DNA of 64,000 bases from assembly GCF_949987515.2 (NCBI RefSeq), contig NC_082699.1, forward strand, positions 76,759,281 through 76,823,280, in the 5' to 3' direction. Positions 36,652-47,941 of this stretch are shown here, in pieces. The stretch is from Delphinus delphis (Eukaryota; Chordata; Mammalia; Artiodactyla; Delphinidae). A model generated the notes under the pieces. That model worked only from the letters and a program-made list of their open reading frames with translations, was not told the origin of the DNA and made no database searches. A program made the position numbers and the translations under genes. Numbering within the stretch: the stretch's first letter is position 1; each line of letters starts with the position of its first letter.

Positions 36652-37139
36652 GAATAGAAAACGCATCTGGACATTTAGACACCAAAGCATGCATGGTGAC
36701 TTTTTTGTGGGGTAGGATTATGGATAATTTTATTCTCTTGGTTTCTGTTTGCTTATACTCATTAAACAAGCAATACATATTCACTGTAAAAAAAAAAACG
36801 CAGCTTAATTTTCTAAGAAAACTTAAGTGCCTTATCTCTAGAAGGATGTTTTAAAAAAACCCAAAACTGTCTACATTGGCTGTCTGTGTGGCTGGGGACT
36901 AGGTAGATGGGGGACAGGAGTGGGAGAGAAACTTTCACTGAGTCCTCTTTTGTACCTTTTGAATTCTGAACCATGTGAATAAATAGTCTATTCAAAAAAT
37001 TAAAACTGATTCCTCCAGCGCGAAGGGAAACACCGTAGCCCACGCACTGTCTCAGGCACCGAGTTGCCCGTGATCATATCCTCCCAGCAGCAGCATCTTC
37101 CCACCAGATCGTAAGCACAGCCCACCCTGTAGCTTTGCA
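36652..37139. other. Intergenic, no gene seen
   Basis: An A-run occurs at 36788-36799; otherwise unique-looking. Confidence 0.5.
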
Positions 37140-37370
37140 GCCAGGTCTGGGCATCAAAGGCCTGGACTTTGGAGTCAAACCAACCTCAGTTTGAATCCAT
37201 GCCCCAGGCCCTTAGGGACAGGACACCAGGGGGAATTTGCTTTTCCCTCTCTGGTCGTTTCCTCATCTCCAGAGTGAAGGTATTAACCGCAACAAGGCTC
37301 TGGGTCTGGAGTTGAGATACTGAACGTAACGTGCCTCGTTTTAGTAGATACTCGATAAATGGAGGCTAGG
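37140..37370 (+). mobile_element. MIR
   Basis: GGACTTTGGAGTCAAACC…CAGTTTGAATCCATG…GTCGTTTCCTCATCTCC…AGTAGATACTCGATAAATGG follows the MIR consensus from the tRNA-derived part to the 3' end. Confidence 0.75.
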
Positions 37371-37400
37371 GATTGATTTCTGATCAGATATCTTCTAGAG

Positions 37401-37635
37401 CAGAGTTTCAGAGCAGGCGTTATTGATGTTTCAGATAAGGTAGTTCTTTTGGGGGGGGTGGGGTAGGGGCTCTGCCCTGCACATTATAGGATGCTTAGCA
37501 GCATACCCGGCCTCCGCTCACTAGATGCCAGTGGCACCCACACCCCCATCATCCAGGAGCTGTGGCAACCAACACTGTCTCCAGACTTGACCAAATATCC
37601 CTTGCAGGCTAATCAGCCCCAAATGAGAACCACTG
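37401..37635 (+). mobile_element. MER20 (hAT-Charlie)
   Basis: Near full-length: starts CAGAGTTTCAGAGCAGG, has ATTATAGGATGCTTAGCAGCATACCCGGCC and CACTAGATGCCAGTGGCACCC, and ends ATGAGAACCACTG. The 8-bp target duplications are TTCTAGAG (37393-37400) and ATCTAGAC (37636-37643), imperfect from age. The G-run at 37449-37470 is inside it. Confidence 0.88.
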
Positions 37636-37643
37636 ATCTAGAC

Positions 37644-39635
37644 GGTCCAGAAAAGTCCTCAATTAAGCGGGCAGGTACCAAGTGTTCATACACAGGCTGG
37701 TCCCTTCTCAGCTTCGGGCAGCCCAGCCTTGCATTCCGGGGTGGGTGGGGAGGTGGTGAACAAATGTCTCCATCTAGAGACAAGGATGACTGTTCCCATG
37801 GGCCAGGCTGGGCCCTCCTCTACACCTGCCTCATAAGGTGGTTGTGAGAGTATTTCTCCCGTTTTGCTGTGACTGGGCCGGGCCCCAGAACCAGGATGAG
37901 GGTTCTGCACTCTCATGCTGCCTGATCGCCTCTGCTTTCCAGGGCTTCTAGGGGCATATGGAGAGAAAGAGCAAAGTAATAAAAATCAAGGCTCCCGCTG
38001 CTTCTCTGCTTACATTGAGAGCTTAAAATAATAATAATAATATTGATGATAATAATAATCCTGTGCTTTCACCCTCGCCAACGAGTGGCCACACAGCATC
38101 CAGGATTACACACACCCTGACTTCCTTGGGGAACTGAGGAATGAGTGAACGTCCCTGGACACATGGGGAGGCCGCCTGACCTTCTCGCGGGTCACAGGGG
38201 CTTCCCATGCCCACTGGCTTCCTCTGCCATTTTCACCATCCTCAGGTCTGAGGAACAGCTGGGCATCCAGGAATTGGGGCTGCGGTTTGCCTACAAGATC
38301 AGGAGGCCTTCCTGAAAACTGCAAAGGGCCAGTGAGGTGGTCTGAGAGGCAAGAAACTCCAAGAAAATCTCTTCCTGGCTGGTCTTTCCAGGGCCTCCGT
38401 GAAAGCTGTCTTGAATGTGGGTGTTGGTCAGCCTGAGGGGAAAGGCTCGCACTGTGAGGTAGGATCATCTGACGAGCAGGAACTAACCCCCTTGCTCTCA
38501 ATGAAAGGTCCTTCAGCCTTTGTACAGGGCTGTCCCAGTCCTGAAAATGGGAACGTGCAGGGCTTTGGAGAGCCTTGCCCTCGCCCTCAGCTGGGCAACC
38601 AGGGAAGAGAGGATTGTGAGGCTAGCTCCTGTTGCCTCCTGTCTCCTCCGTCCCCACGAGACAGGGAGATGTAGCCCGAGCTCTCCCTTCAAGAAAGAAC
38701 TTGCCATTCAGCTGTCAGTAATGCTGTTCCCTGGCAGCTTCCAGCTCTTCGTGTTTTTAGAGTCCATCTCAGCTTTTGGTCTGTGTCTACACTCTTCCCA
38801 GGCAGCCACTGGGACTGAACAACACGGGGGGTGTGAGGGGGCGGGTCCCAGGGCCTGGCTATTTCTGTCCAACACAGTTTCCTCTAAGGAGCCATGTTTG
38901 CTCTGGAGCTCGTGGTCGAGCTGACCGAGACTTTGTAAGATCTACTCATGATCCGATGGCTTCCTCTACCCAGGGCTGCTTCCTCGCTGCTTTATGGCAC
39001 ACACATCATCCCCCATAACCTCTTGCAATCCTCTCTTTGTCTTGTGGTCAGCTTCCGGAAGTCTCCCTCCACACAGCCCCTTAGCCAGTGCTGTCTCGGG
39101 TGTGTCTGAGGAAGAGGCTGCCCCCTGCAGGCCTCCATCTCCCCGTGTGGAAGTGAAGGCGTTGGCCTTGCAGAGCTCCGGGTCTCTTAGCTTGGCCATC
39201 ACTGAACTTAGCCTCATTAGGAGGCCGTATTTAGAAAGCTTTACTCATCGTGTGCTGACATCATATCATTGGCTTTAGCACTCCAGGACGACTTCAGCCC
39301 TCAGGCACAAACCGTTCCTGCTGTTTTCTCTTTTGGACACACTTTTAAAGCCCCTCGGTTGACCCTTCTCTTCCTCCACAAGCCTCCATGGTCTTGGTTC
39401 CCATCCAGGGGGCAAAACCTATATCACCATGGATTTGTGAGAAACGCACAGAGTTCCCCAGAGTTAATCTCTTCATCTGGACAAAGAGAGACAAGTCACA
39501 CAGTTGGCTGCGGTCGGATATGGGCAAGAGAAGTGTCTCCTGAGGCTCTTGTACCTGAAACATTGTCTGTCCCAAAGAGGACACACTGTGCAAACATACC
39601 TGATTTCATTCTCTCTAAATCTCCACTAAAACCGC
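37644..39635. other. Intergenic, GC-moderate, no gene seen
   Basis: Unique-looking; (AAT)n at about 38026-38059. Many open frames of 60-130 codons on both strands overlap one another and show no domain. Confidence 0.5.
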
Positions 39636-39652
39636 AGAAAAGGGAATTTTTT

Positions 39653-40449
39653 TTTTTTTTTTTTTTTGGATTCTGTACTTCAACAGCAAGACCTTTTTTT
39701 TCCTACATCTTTATTGGAGTATAACTGCTTTACAATGGTGTGTTAGTTTCTGCTTTATAACAAAGTGAATCAGTTATACATATACATATGTTCCCATCTC
39801 TTCCCTCTTGCGTCTCCCTCCCTCCCACCCTCCCTATACCCCCCCCCCCAGGTGGTCACAGAGCACTGAGCTGATCTCCCTGTGCTATGCGGCTGCTTCC
39901 CACTAGCTATCTATTTTACGTTTGGTAGTGTATATATGTCCATGCCACTCTCTCGCTTTGTCACAGCTTACCCTTCCCCCTCCCCATATCCTCAAGTTCA
40001 TTCTCTAGTAGGTCTGTGTCTTTATTCCTGTCTTACCCCTAGGTTCTTCATGACATGTTTTTCCCCTTAAATTCCATATATATATGTGTTAGCATACGGT
40101 ATTTGTCTTTCTCTTTCTGACTTACCTCACTCTGTATGGCAGACTCTAGGTCCATCCACCATCATTACAAATAGCTCCATTTCGTTTCTTTTTATGGCTG
40201 AGTAATATTCCATTGTATATATGTGCCACATCTTCTTTATCCATTCATCTGATGATGGACACTTAGGTTGCTTCCATCTCCTGGCTATTGTAAATAGAGC
40301 TGCAGTGAACATTTTGGTACATGACTCTTTTTGAATTATGGTTTTCTCACGGTATATGCCCAGTAGTGGGATTGCTGGGTCATATGGTAGTTCTATTTGT
40401 AGTTTTTTAAGGAACCTCCATACTGTTCTCCATAGTGGCTGTACCAATT
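39653..40449 (-). mobile_element. Young 5'-truncated L1 with probable 3' transduction
   Basis: Minus-strand L1. On that strand it ends with ORF2 C-terminus (an open stretch of about 106 codons, 40447-40127, with the ORF2 text around 'KMWHIYTMEYYSAIKRNE'), then 3' UTR, an A8 tail (39701-39694), a 26-base non-L1 segment (39693-39668) and a second tail of about 21 A (39667-39647). Target duplications AGAAAAGGGAATTTTT flank it at 39636-39651 and 40450-40465. The frame is a fragment and codes for no complete protein. Confidence 0.93.
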
Positions 40450-40829
40450 AGAAAAGGGAATTTTTAATCTCATATCCAGAAGAACAGGAAGAAAAGAGTA
40501 GTACACAGCAACAAATTTCAGTAACAGGAAAGCAGACAGGATAGTTGTACTTATTATCTCAGCCTCTCTGAGAAATTCAAGTACTAATCAGGCCGTGGGG
40601 AAAGCCAAGAGCCAACTGGATGTACAGAGTCCTCAGAAGGCTCAGGAATTGATGGTACCAGGTACTTGCAGAGGTGGAGGGTGAAACAGGAGGCTAAAAT
40701 AAGGAGCATTCAATGATAGCAATTTAGAAGCAGCCTTAGAAACCCCTCTCACCCCACCCCGCTTCAGGGTTTCCCCTGGCTTTAAAGACTAAAAGGGATC
40801 ACCAAGTTCCCTGCGTATCAGTCCTTACA

Positions 40830-41310
40830 CATCATCATGAAATTAAAGAACAACAGAGATGAAGAAGATTGTATACTTTACTTCCAGGAAAAACAAACTG
40901 GCATCAAAGGACCAGATATTAGAATGTCTTTAGACTTTCCAACGTCAACACTAGGAGACAGAATTCTAACGCAATACCTTTAAGAATCTGAAGGAAAATC
41001 ATTTCCAAACCAAAATTCTATTCCTTTTCAAACTATTAATCAAATATAATGGTAAAATAAAGACAGGTTTTTACAGAAAAGTTCTTCCAAGAATTTACCC
41101 CCCAAGCAAACTTTTTGCAGAACGCTCCTGGAAGATATGCTCCAACAAAACAATGGAGTACATGGGGAAGTGGGATAGAGGAAGCAAGAGATGAAAAACA
41201 TAAAATGATGAAAGATCCAGGATGACTGCTGTGTACCAAGCAGTTAGTCTGGACTGGAAAAGAGTAAATCAGGGACAAAGTTTTGATAACTGCCATTACC
41301 AAGAGACCTA
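40830..41310 (+). mobile_element. Old L1M ORF2 3'-region fragment
   Basis: CATCATCATGAAATTAAAGAAC, CAATACCTTTAAGAATCTGAAGGAAAATCATTTCC, AATAAAGACAGG and GGAAGATATGCTCCAACAAAACAATGG follow the ORF2-3' UTR transition of old L1 in sense. Confidence 0.65.
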
Positions 41311-41939
41311 CTGCCAACATTAGTAAGATCCAGGACACACTTTGTCTGAGTTTTTATACTATATCATCACATATGATAGTTTTGCTTGGTATAGAATTCT
41401 AAGTTGTAGTCATTTTCCTTCAGAACTTTATGATGACATATACAGAGCAAGTGTAGCTTAAATTTAAATGTTATAGACATTACTGTGCAAATACTTGCCG
41501 AATCTTTTCTTTCTTTCCAAACAAAAGCTGATGGCTGGCTAACCCAGTGCTTTGTATTCTCAAAACACTTGTGCAATCAGCTTCATTATAAAAGTTATTT
41601 TTAGAAGGTATTCTCACTAACCAATACGTGAATTTTGTGGTCTACGGCTTTAATCAAATTTTAAGATAAAATCAAAGAAACTTGGGGCTTATGATGATAC
41701 ATTTCTACCAAAAGCAAGCACATGAGATTTGCAATCCAACAATTGCCCCCAAAAAAAAGATTCATGTCTAAGAAGACACCTGAACTCCTAAAGCAGTCAG
41801 ATACCCAAAAAAAGTTTGGATTTTTGACTGTCTACAGACAAGAAGAGCCTACCCCTTCTCTCCATTTTTATGATCACTGAATTGAAAACCTAAAGAAATT
41901 ACAGTCTTATCCCACTGGGATTATCTCTGCAGCCTCCTT
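41311..41939. other. Intergenic, no gene seen
   Basis: AT-rich and unique-looking. Confidence 0.5.
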
Positions 41940-42115
41940 AGCTGCTTAAGATTATTTAAGCTTTCTGTGCCCCAGTTTCCTCCTACGTCAGTTGTGGATA
42001 ATAATAGTATCCACCTCATAGAGTGGTGACCATTAAATGAGATGACGTATGTAAGGCACTTAGAAGAGTGCTTGGCACGCAGTAAGTGCTATAGAAGTGT
42101 TTGCTCTGCAAGAGG
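41940..42115 (+). mobile_element. MIR
   Basis: TGTGCCCCAGTTTCCTCC…GTGGATAATAATAGTATCCACCTC…TTAAATGAGATGACG…AGAGTGCTTGGCACGCAG is MIR in sense. Confidence 0.85.
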
Positions 42116-42209
42116 TTCTGGAGTGGATGAAGCAAGAGAGGAAAACCCACTTTCTGTAGAGGATGATTCCCCAAATGTCTACATTTCTTTTCCAAGAGGA
42201 AGTAGTACT

Positions 42210-42715
42210 TTATTCATTTAAATCAGCAAACACTTATTGAGAGCCTGCTGTGTGATAGGTACCCTGATGCTGGGCCCTGAGGACACAGCAATGACAATGT
42301 TGTAGATTCTGCTCTCAGAGCTGGGGGAGGCATATTTAGTTGTCCAATTATTCGGTTACTGTCTTCTTGCAACTTTTCACAAGTGCTATGAAAGGAAAGT
42401 CCAGGGCATTATGAGAGTACAAGAGGAACCTGAAGTCTATGTTGAGGGGGCAGAGGAGGTATGGCCAAGGAAGCCATCTCTGAGGCCTGAAGGATGAGTA
42501 GGAATTGACCAAGCCCCAGGAGGGGGGCCTTCCATGCAGACCAAAGAGTGAGGCCCAGGCCCTGAGTCAGGAGAACACAAGGTGCCCTGAGCATGCCAGG
42601 AGAAGGCGACTGTAACTGGAGGGCAGGGAGCAGGGAGAAGGCTGGGCAGGACTTTCGGGGTCTTGTAGTCCAGGGCAGACAACGGCCTTCCTCTGCCCAG
42701 AACCTATTCATGGCT
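42210..42715 (-). mobile_element. L2 3' region
   Basis: Reversed L2: ACACTTATTGAGAGCCTGCTGTGTGATAGG near the left end, then GGAAGCCATCTCTGAGGCC, AGTGAGGCCCAGGCCCTGAG and GGTCTTGTAGTCCAGGG further in. Confidence 0.75.
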
Positions 42716-44010
42716 TCTCATTGGCTTAGGACAACAGTAGCCTACTGGTGGGGCGTTGTCATCAACTAGGGAAGGTGGACACGAGTGTTGAGAGGCTCCG
42801 AATTGATTCAGAACAGACGGTGATCAGTGGCTCCCTTCTGAGATTTGACACATCCATGATGGGTGGGATCAGAGTTTGACAAATGCCTCAAAGTCACCCC
42901 CAGGCCTCAGGGCCTGGACCTCCGAAGAGGGGTGTCTCCACGTGACACTGTTCTAATTGCTCTGGTCCAGCTGGAGACAATGGGAGGGTGACAGGCACAG
43001 GGCAAGCCCTGGAACGACTGCTCTGCTCCCTGGTCTGGTTCAGTGCTGTCTGCTCGGCTCCTAAGGAGGCCCGGCAAGGAGTAAGCACTCTATGGGTTGT
43101 TTGCTGAGCCAGGGAGGGTGGGCACCAGGCTTATCAGCGAGGGGAGGGATGCCCAGGCAGAGGGAACAACATGTGTAAACGAAGGTGATGCAGCCCCGTC
43201 CCCTGCCTCTCATCACTGATCCAGCACAAACTTCCCATCCTTCCCTGTCCGGACTTTAAGAGGCGGTGGCTTGGAAGTTGACATTGTCATTACAGCAATT
43301 AAGCGTGCCTAGGGGAATATAGACCCCACAGTGAGAGGTACAGAGGAGAAGCTTATCCCATTTTCTTTTAATTATTATTAAATACTCAGTAATTGTGCTG
43401 GACCCTGGGGTTCCGGCTGCCAAGCAGTTAGACCCAGCCAGGCCTCCAGGAGAACCGCTGAAGGAAGTGACACTGCCAGGCTGCGAGCGCCCCGGTGAGG
43501 CAGGATGGACGGAGGGCCTGCCGAGCTGCCCCTTTCCCTCTGTGCCTCGGTCTCCGCACGTTGAGCTGCTCTCACCTCCTCCGTGGAGCCCAGACTAGGG
43601 TTCCTGGGGATGAGTCTGGGCATCTCCCTGAATGGTGATGCCAGTGAGAGTCGTGCAAGGCAAAAGAGGGGTAACTTCACTCTGGGGTGACCACCGGTCC
43701 CCATAAGCCTGGGACTGGGGGTGTCCGAGAAGGAGGGGACGTTTAACGTTAAGCCAGGAATGTCCCCGGCAAATCAGAATGACTTTGGCACCCTGCTTCT
43801 CCCTCACACATCCAGGGGGCCAGACTCAGCTGATCAAAGGCTCCTAAAGCATGTTGTCCTTTTGCAGAGGTTGGAGTGGCCCTGCCCTCCCCCTGCCTCA
43901 ATTCCTGCAGACACCTTCCATCACCCAAGGTGGGCTGCCAGCTAGCAGTTCCCAGATCTATCGGTTTGTCGGGGCTCCAGCAGGAGACAGATGGGGTGCC
44001 CAGAGGTTTC
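42716..44010. other. Intergenic, no gene seen
   Basis: GC-moderate, with short L2/MIR-like scraps (for example GGCAGAGGGAACAACATGTG at 43156). No coding domain in the overlapping open frames. Confidence 0.45.
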
Positions 44011-44014
44011 CTTG

Positions 44015-44420
44015 GACAGAGTGTAATGAAGGGACCATCGGTAAAGATGAGGGCAGGGTCAGGGGAACCAGGAAGGGATGGTGAGGCCCCAGCGGTCTGA
44101 GAGCTATGGGAAACCTTTGCCACTCTGCGGCCTGGAAGGGTCTGGGAAAAAGGAGGTGGGTGTGTTGCCAGGTGCAGAGAGAGATGGGCCACTGCTGGTG
44201 CCGTGGCAAGGCAGGGAGGAGTCAAGGTCAGTGTATATCCTAATCTCTCTCTTCCCACCCTCCCATCTCCTACCAGTGTCTCCCATTGACCAAGTCCAGC
44301 GAGAAGCCAGAGGGATCCTGGATGATGCAGTTCACGGGGTCAGCCTCCCAGGGCACAGAGCAGGGAAGGGGTGGGCAGAGAATAGGTCTGGAGAATGTCC
44401 AGCACATCATCTGTAAGGAG
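44015..44420 (+). repeat. Dispersed repeat, copy 1 of 2 (family not named)
   Basis: Shares its left edge (GTGTAATGAAGGGACCATC) and right part (CCCATTGACCAAGTCCAGCGAGAAGCCA…CACAGAGCAGG…CCAGCACA) with 46950-47360 in the same orientation. I recognise it as interspersed-repeat text but cannot name the family. Confidence 0.65.
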
Positions 44421-44504
44421 GTTATCCCCGATCCGAGGCTTGAAGCTTGAGTTCAGGAGCCCCGGGGCCAAACCAGACACTTCTTCCAACAATGCCAAGT
44501 ATCC

Positions 44505-44960
44505 AAGAGGCATAGCCTCGGAGTCACACAGACCTCAGTTCAGCTCCTCACCTTACCTACGGCCTCTGCGTCTTCAATGACCGCACAAGGGTAATAATGT
44601 CACTCTATGGGGAGGCACCAAGGGCTAGGGGAGAAGACAGGTAAAGCATGCGGTGGGGGCTGCCGCCTGTTTGAAGGAGGCGAGAATGAGTGAACACAGA
44701 GTATTTCTTCGCTCTTATCAGATCACAGCACTCTCCTATGTGAAGCGTCAGCATAGCACCTGACTTAAAATACGCCTTTCTTTGGCTTCTGGATCCTACA
44801 GACCTTAGACTCGGGTTAAGGAACCTCTCTGGTCCATGAGGATCAGAACGGCACCTGCCAGATATGCTCATTGAGAGGATTAACTAGGTACTTAGGATAT
44901 GCCTGGCACACGGTGAGATTCCGGCTGGCTACAGTTACGTTTTTGTCATTATCGCTAGTA
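44505..44960 (+). mobile_element. Two MIR fragments
   Basis: 44505-44610 (CTCGGAGTCACACAGACCTCAG…CCTCTGCGTCTTCAATG) and about 44820-44960 (GAGAGGATTAACTAGGTAC…GCCTGGCACACGG) are both MIR in sense, separated by unclassified sequence. Confidence 0.6.
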
Positions 44961-45084
44961 TTAGGCTTAAATAAGATAAGCACTTATAAATCACGTAGTA
45001 AGTTCCCCCAAAGGCCCACTGGCCCCACTTTAGAGAGGAGCCACTTGTCACGGTCTTCTTGTGTGTCCAACGGTCCCCAGTTTC

Positions 45085-45440
45085 TCAGCCAAACATTAAT
45101 CTAGGTGCTGCGGGGAAGGTATTTTTGTCGATGTGAATAAGGCCGTAATTGGTTGACTTCAAGCAAGAAAGGTCACCCTAGATCATCCGGGTGGGCCTCG
45201 TTTGGTCCGCTGAAAGGCCTTTAAAGCAGAGCTGAGGCCTCCCTGGTAAAGAAGAAAATCCCACCTGCAGAGGGCAGCTCCCGCCGGTGCTGGAGAAGTC
45301 CAGCCTGCCCTTCCTGGTGGCCTGCCCTTCCTGGTGGCCTGCCCTGTGGGCTCCAGACTTCCTGAGCCGGACCCCGCAATCACGTAGACCAGCTCCTCGC
45401 AGTAACATCTCCTGGTTCCGCTTCTCTGGGTCATCCCTGC
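45085..45440 (+). mobile_element. MLT2-like ERVL LTR, 5' part, copy C
   Basis: CCAAACATTAATCTAGGTGCTGCGGGG…GATGTGAATAAGG…CATCCGGGTGGGCC…GCTGAAAGGCC follows the same repeat as 29400-30152. It contains the 17-bp tandem repeat at 45304-45344. Confidence 0.5.
45304..45344 (+). repeat. 17-bp tandem repeat
   Basis: Unit CCTGCCCTTCCTGGTGG twice without mismatch, then a third partial unit CCTGCCC. Confidence 0.9.
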
Positions 45441-45454
45441 CCGACTGCAGCACT

Positions 45455-45560
45455 GAGCCTTTGAGAGCTTAAGGGACTTGCCTGGGGCTTGCTCAGCACG
45501 AAGTGGAGACCCAGGCTGAGGACCCAGGCCCCTCTGACCCCAAGCTCTATGCTTTGCCTT
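45455..45560 (-). mobile_element. MIR fragment
   Basis: GAGCTTAAGGGACTTGCCTGGGGCTTGCTCAGC…GTGGAGACCCAGGCTGAGG is reversed MIR. Confidence 0.6.
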
Positions 45561-46949
45561 TAACTGTGGAAGGCCATGTGGCCCAGGGTGGGCTCTGGCC
45601 TCCAGGACTCAGGGACGAGTGGGTCTTGGTTATACCCCCATCAGTCCCTGTGCCTCATACCTCACTCCGCCTCGTGCCCAGCATTGCCACCAGCACGCCA
45701 CGCGAGCAGCTGACATTTGTCTCAAAAATGAAAGGAAGAGCTGCTTGCTGGCAGGACAGGGTGGAAGTGGGCAGCCCTGAACTGGGGGGGCAGCCAAGGC
45801 CCCTGCACCCACTCAAAGAAGTCCCTCCCCCTCAACTGCTCATACTTCTTTCAAGATGCCACCCACCCACCCCACCCCCTTTAAAAAACCATCTATTCCT
45901 GGTGCTGCACTGGGGCATTGCCATGGCAACAGGGCAACTCAGGAGGCTCAGTAAGCCGGCTTGCTTCTCTGATGGTTCTGTGGGGACCTCACGGTTCGCA
46001 GAGCAGCTGCACAAGCCAGCACCATCTGCTTTGAGCGGTGAATACACACCCTCCCTTCCTACGCCCCTTCAGTGAGCTTGCCTCACATCGAGCCCAGGGG
46101 CCAAGGACCCTGGCAGAGGGGCCATAGAAGGGTTGGCTGAGAAATGCAGAAACCCAAGGTCCTGTTCTGGTGCTGAAGCTAGGAGCGGGGCAGGCTGTCT
46201 GGGCCGAGAGCACGGGAGTGTGTTCCTCCAGGTAAAAATCAACCCTGTTACCCCGTGAAGGAGAACACTGGGTGGGCGGTGCTCCCTAGGAGAGCAGTAG
46301 AGGAAAGATCCCACGTAAGCGGTGTCCTGTCCCTTTAGTCCAGAGCTGGGTTGGAGCTGGCCATCCTGAACCCTGGGAAGTTAGAGGGCAGCTGGACCAC
46401 TGGGGGTAGAAGTAAGGCTGGGGCTCACCAGGTTGTGCTTCTGTGTCCAAGCAAAGGAAGGAGAGATTTTGTCTTCCATGTCTTCCTGTGCCCACTGCAT
46501 CTCAGTTTAACAGACATGTCACATGGGCTGGGGAAGCATTATTCCCATCTTGCAGGAAACCCCTGGTCCTCTCTACAGTCCTCCCCCACCCCCTCCCCCA
46601 TCCATTCCCCCACTGCCTATCTCAGCCTGTTCGCCTTTCTCTTAGCAGATGATAGGTTCTGGTTCTGAAGGAGACACGGCCACATAATCCTGGACAGATG
46701 ATCGGTCACAATCCTCATGTCCTCATTGCTCATATACTAAGCAATTGCTTTCCTTTCCTGGACAACAGAAGTTAACTTCCCCAAGATCTTTGCCTGGGCA
46801 GAGATGTGCACCCAGCTCTCAGGATGAGATGATCCCCATGGTGATGTTCTGTCCACTTAGGCTGAGTCGTCTGGGTGTAGCAATCAGGTAGTGTATGCAG
46901 CTGGCGGAGTCTGCCGGACTACAAGATAGATAGCAAACTCACATTGGGT
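45561..46949. other. Intergenic, GC-moderate, no gene seen
   Basis: A 190-codon open frame at 45503-46075 has no domain and starts in a MIR. Nothing else recognised beyond the X-box motif. Confidence 0.5.
45917..45930. promoter_or_regulatory. RFX X-box-like palindrome
   Basis: ATTGCCATGGCAAC differs by one base from the full inverted-repeat X-box GTTGCCATGGCAAC bound by RFX-family factors (cilia and neuronal genes). Site by eye only. Confidence 0.45.
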
Positions 46950-47360
46950 GATTTGAGAAGAGTTTAATGAAGGGACCATTTGCAAAAACTTAGAGTATAA
47001 AGAAACCGTAAAGGGTAGTGCAGTACAAGAAGCTAATAATGTCAGGGCACCATCACCCCTTGTGCCAGGGTAAGAGGGGCAGTTCCGAGCCTGGAAGCAG
47101 AGGCTGTGCAGAAAAGGCTACCAGGGAGAGGCTGGGACCCTTGCTTAGGAAACACCCAGACCCCAGGGTCTCCACAACTCAAACGGAGGGAAGAAATGCT
47201 CCCCCTCCCTTTCCTCAAACCTCCTGACTTTGTGCCAGAGCTCCCCATTGGCCAAATCTAAGTGGAAGCCACACAGGTTTGTTTCCATGGACACAAAGCA
47301 GAGTGGATAAAGGTGGAGAGAGATTTGGAGGGGAAAATAGAAGATTCCCAGCACAGCATT
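46950..47360 (+). repeat. Dispersed repeat, copy 2 of 2 (family not named)
   Basis: Same family and orientation as 44015-44420: AGAGTTTAATGAAGGGACCATTTGC at the left and CCCCATTGGCCAAATCTAAGTGGAAGCCA…CAAAGCAGAG…CCCAGCACAG at the right. Confidence 0.65.
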
Positions 47361-47713
47361 TGTCTTGGGACACTAGAGTCAAATCCAAGCTCTCACTGGC
47401 TCACTGAAAGTGATTAGCTTGTACCATCAGCCAGTAGAAAGGGCAAGGGTAGATCTGGTCTCAAGTATAACTTGATTCAAGACTTAAGTGCTCTTAGGCT
47501 CTGTGAGATGTGTCAGCCCACCTGCTTCAAGAGGCCACAGACACAGCTCTTCCCTACCAAGTCCTGCTGGGGAAAAAAAGGGAGGGCTCCCACTGGCTGA
47601 TTTGGGTCACGTGGTCATCCCTGGAGCAATCACCGTGGTGGCCCAAGGGACATGGTGCTGTAATTAGCCCAGCCTAGATGACAGACCACACCTGTGGCTG
47701 AGAGCAAGGTCTG

Positions 47714-47941
47714 TTACCAGCACAGGGACCCTGCCATTGCTGAGTGTGACTGCCCAATGATGCAGCCCAGAACTTGAAACAACGAACACAGGATGACTTG
47801 GGGGACCCACTGTGAGACAGACTTGATCTCATTGATCACCTGACCTATATAGGCTCCTACTCTGACGGGGCCACCACGGTGACGTTTTGGGTATCCTGGA
47901 ATTAGTGTCAGCTCAGAGCCAGCGTCCAGGTATCCCCCCAA
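47714..47941 (-). pseudogene. Endogenous retrovirus protease remnant (broken pol/pro)
   Basis: The minus strand encodes a fragment resembling the retroviral aspartic protease start, with the catalytic-type motif at the left of the frame (here Asp-Ala-Gly-Ser, where the usual motif is Asp-Thr/Ser-Gly), the following hydrophobic run, and a GGPVRVGAY-like stretch. The rest of pro, reverse transcriptase and env are not seen, and the frame ends within about 75 codons. An ancient, inactive copy. Family undetermined (ERVL- or ERV1-like). Confidence 0.6.

Noticed and set aside
40127..40447. Protein gene with reverse-transcriptase-like C-terminus
   Set aside because: A 106-codon fragment of L1 ORF2 inside a 5'-truncated insertion; no promoter or complete enzyme.
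45503..46075. 190-codon plus-strand open frame
   Set aside because: It begins in reversed MIR sequence and shows no domain; GC-rich DNA gives long chance frames on both strands here.
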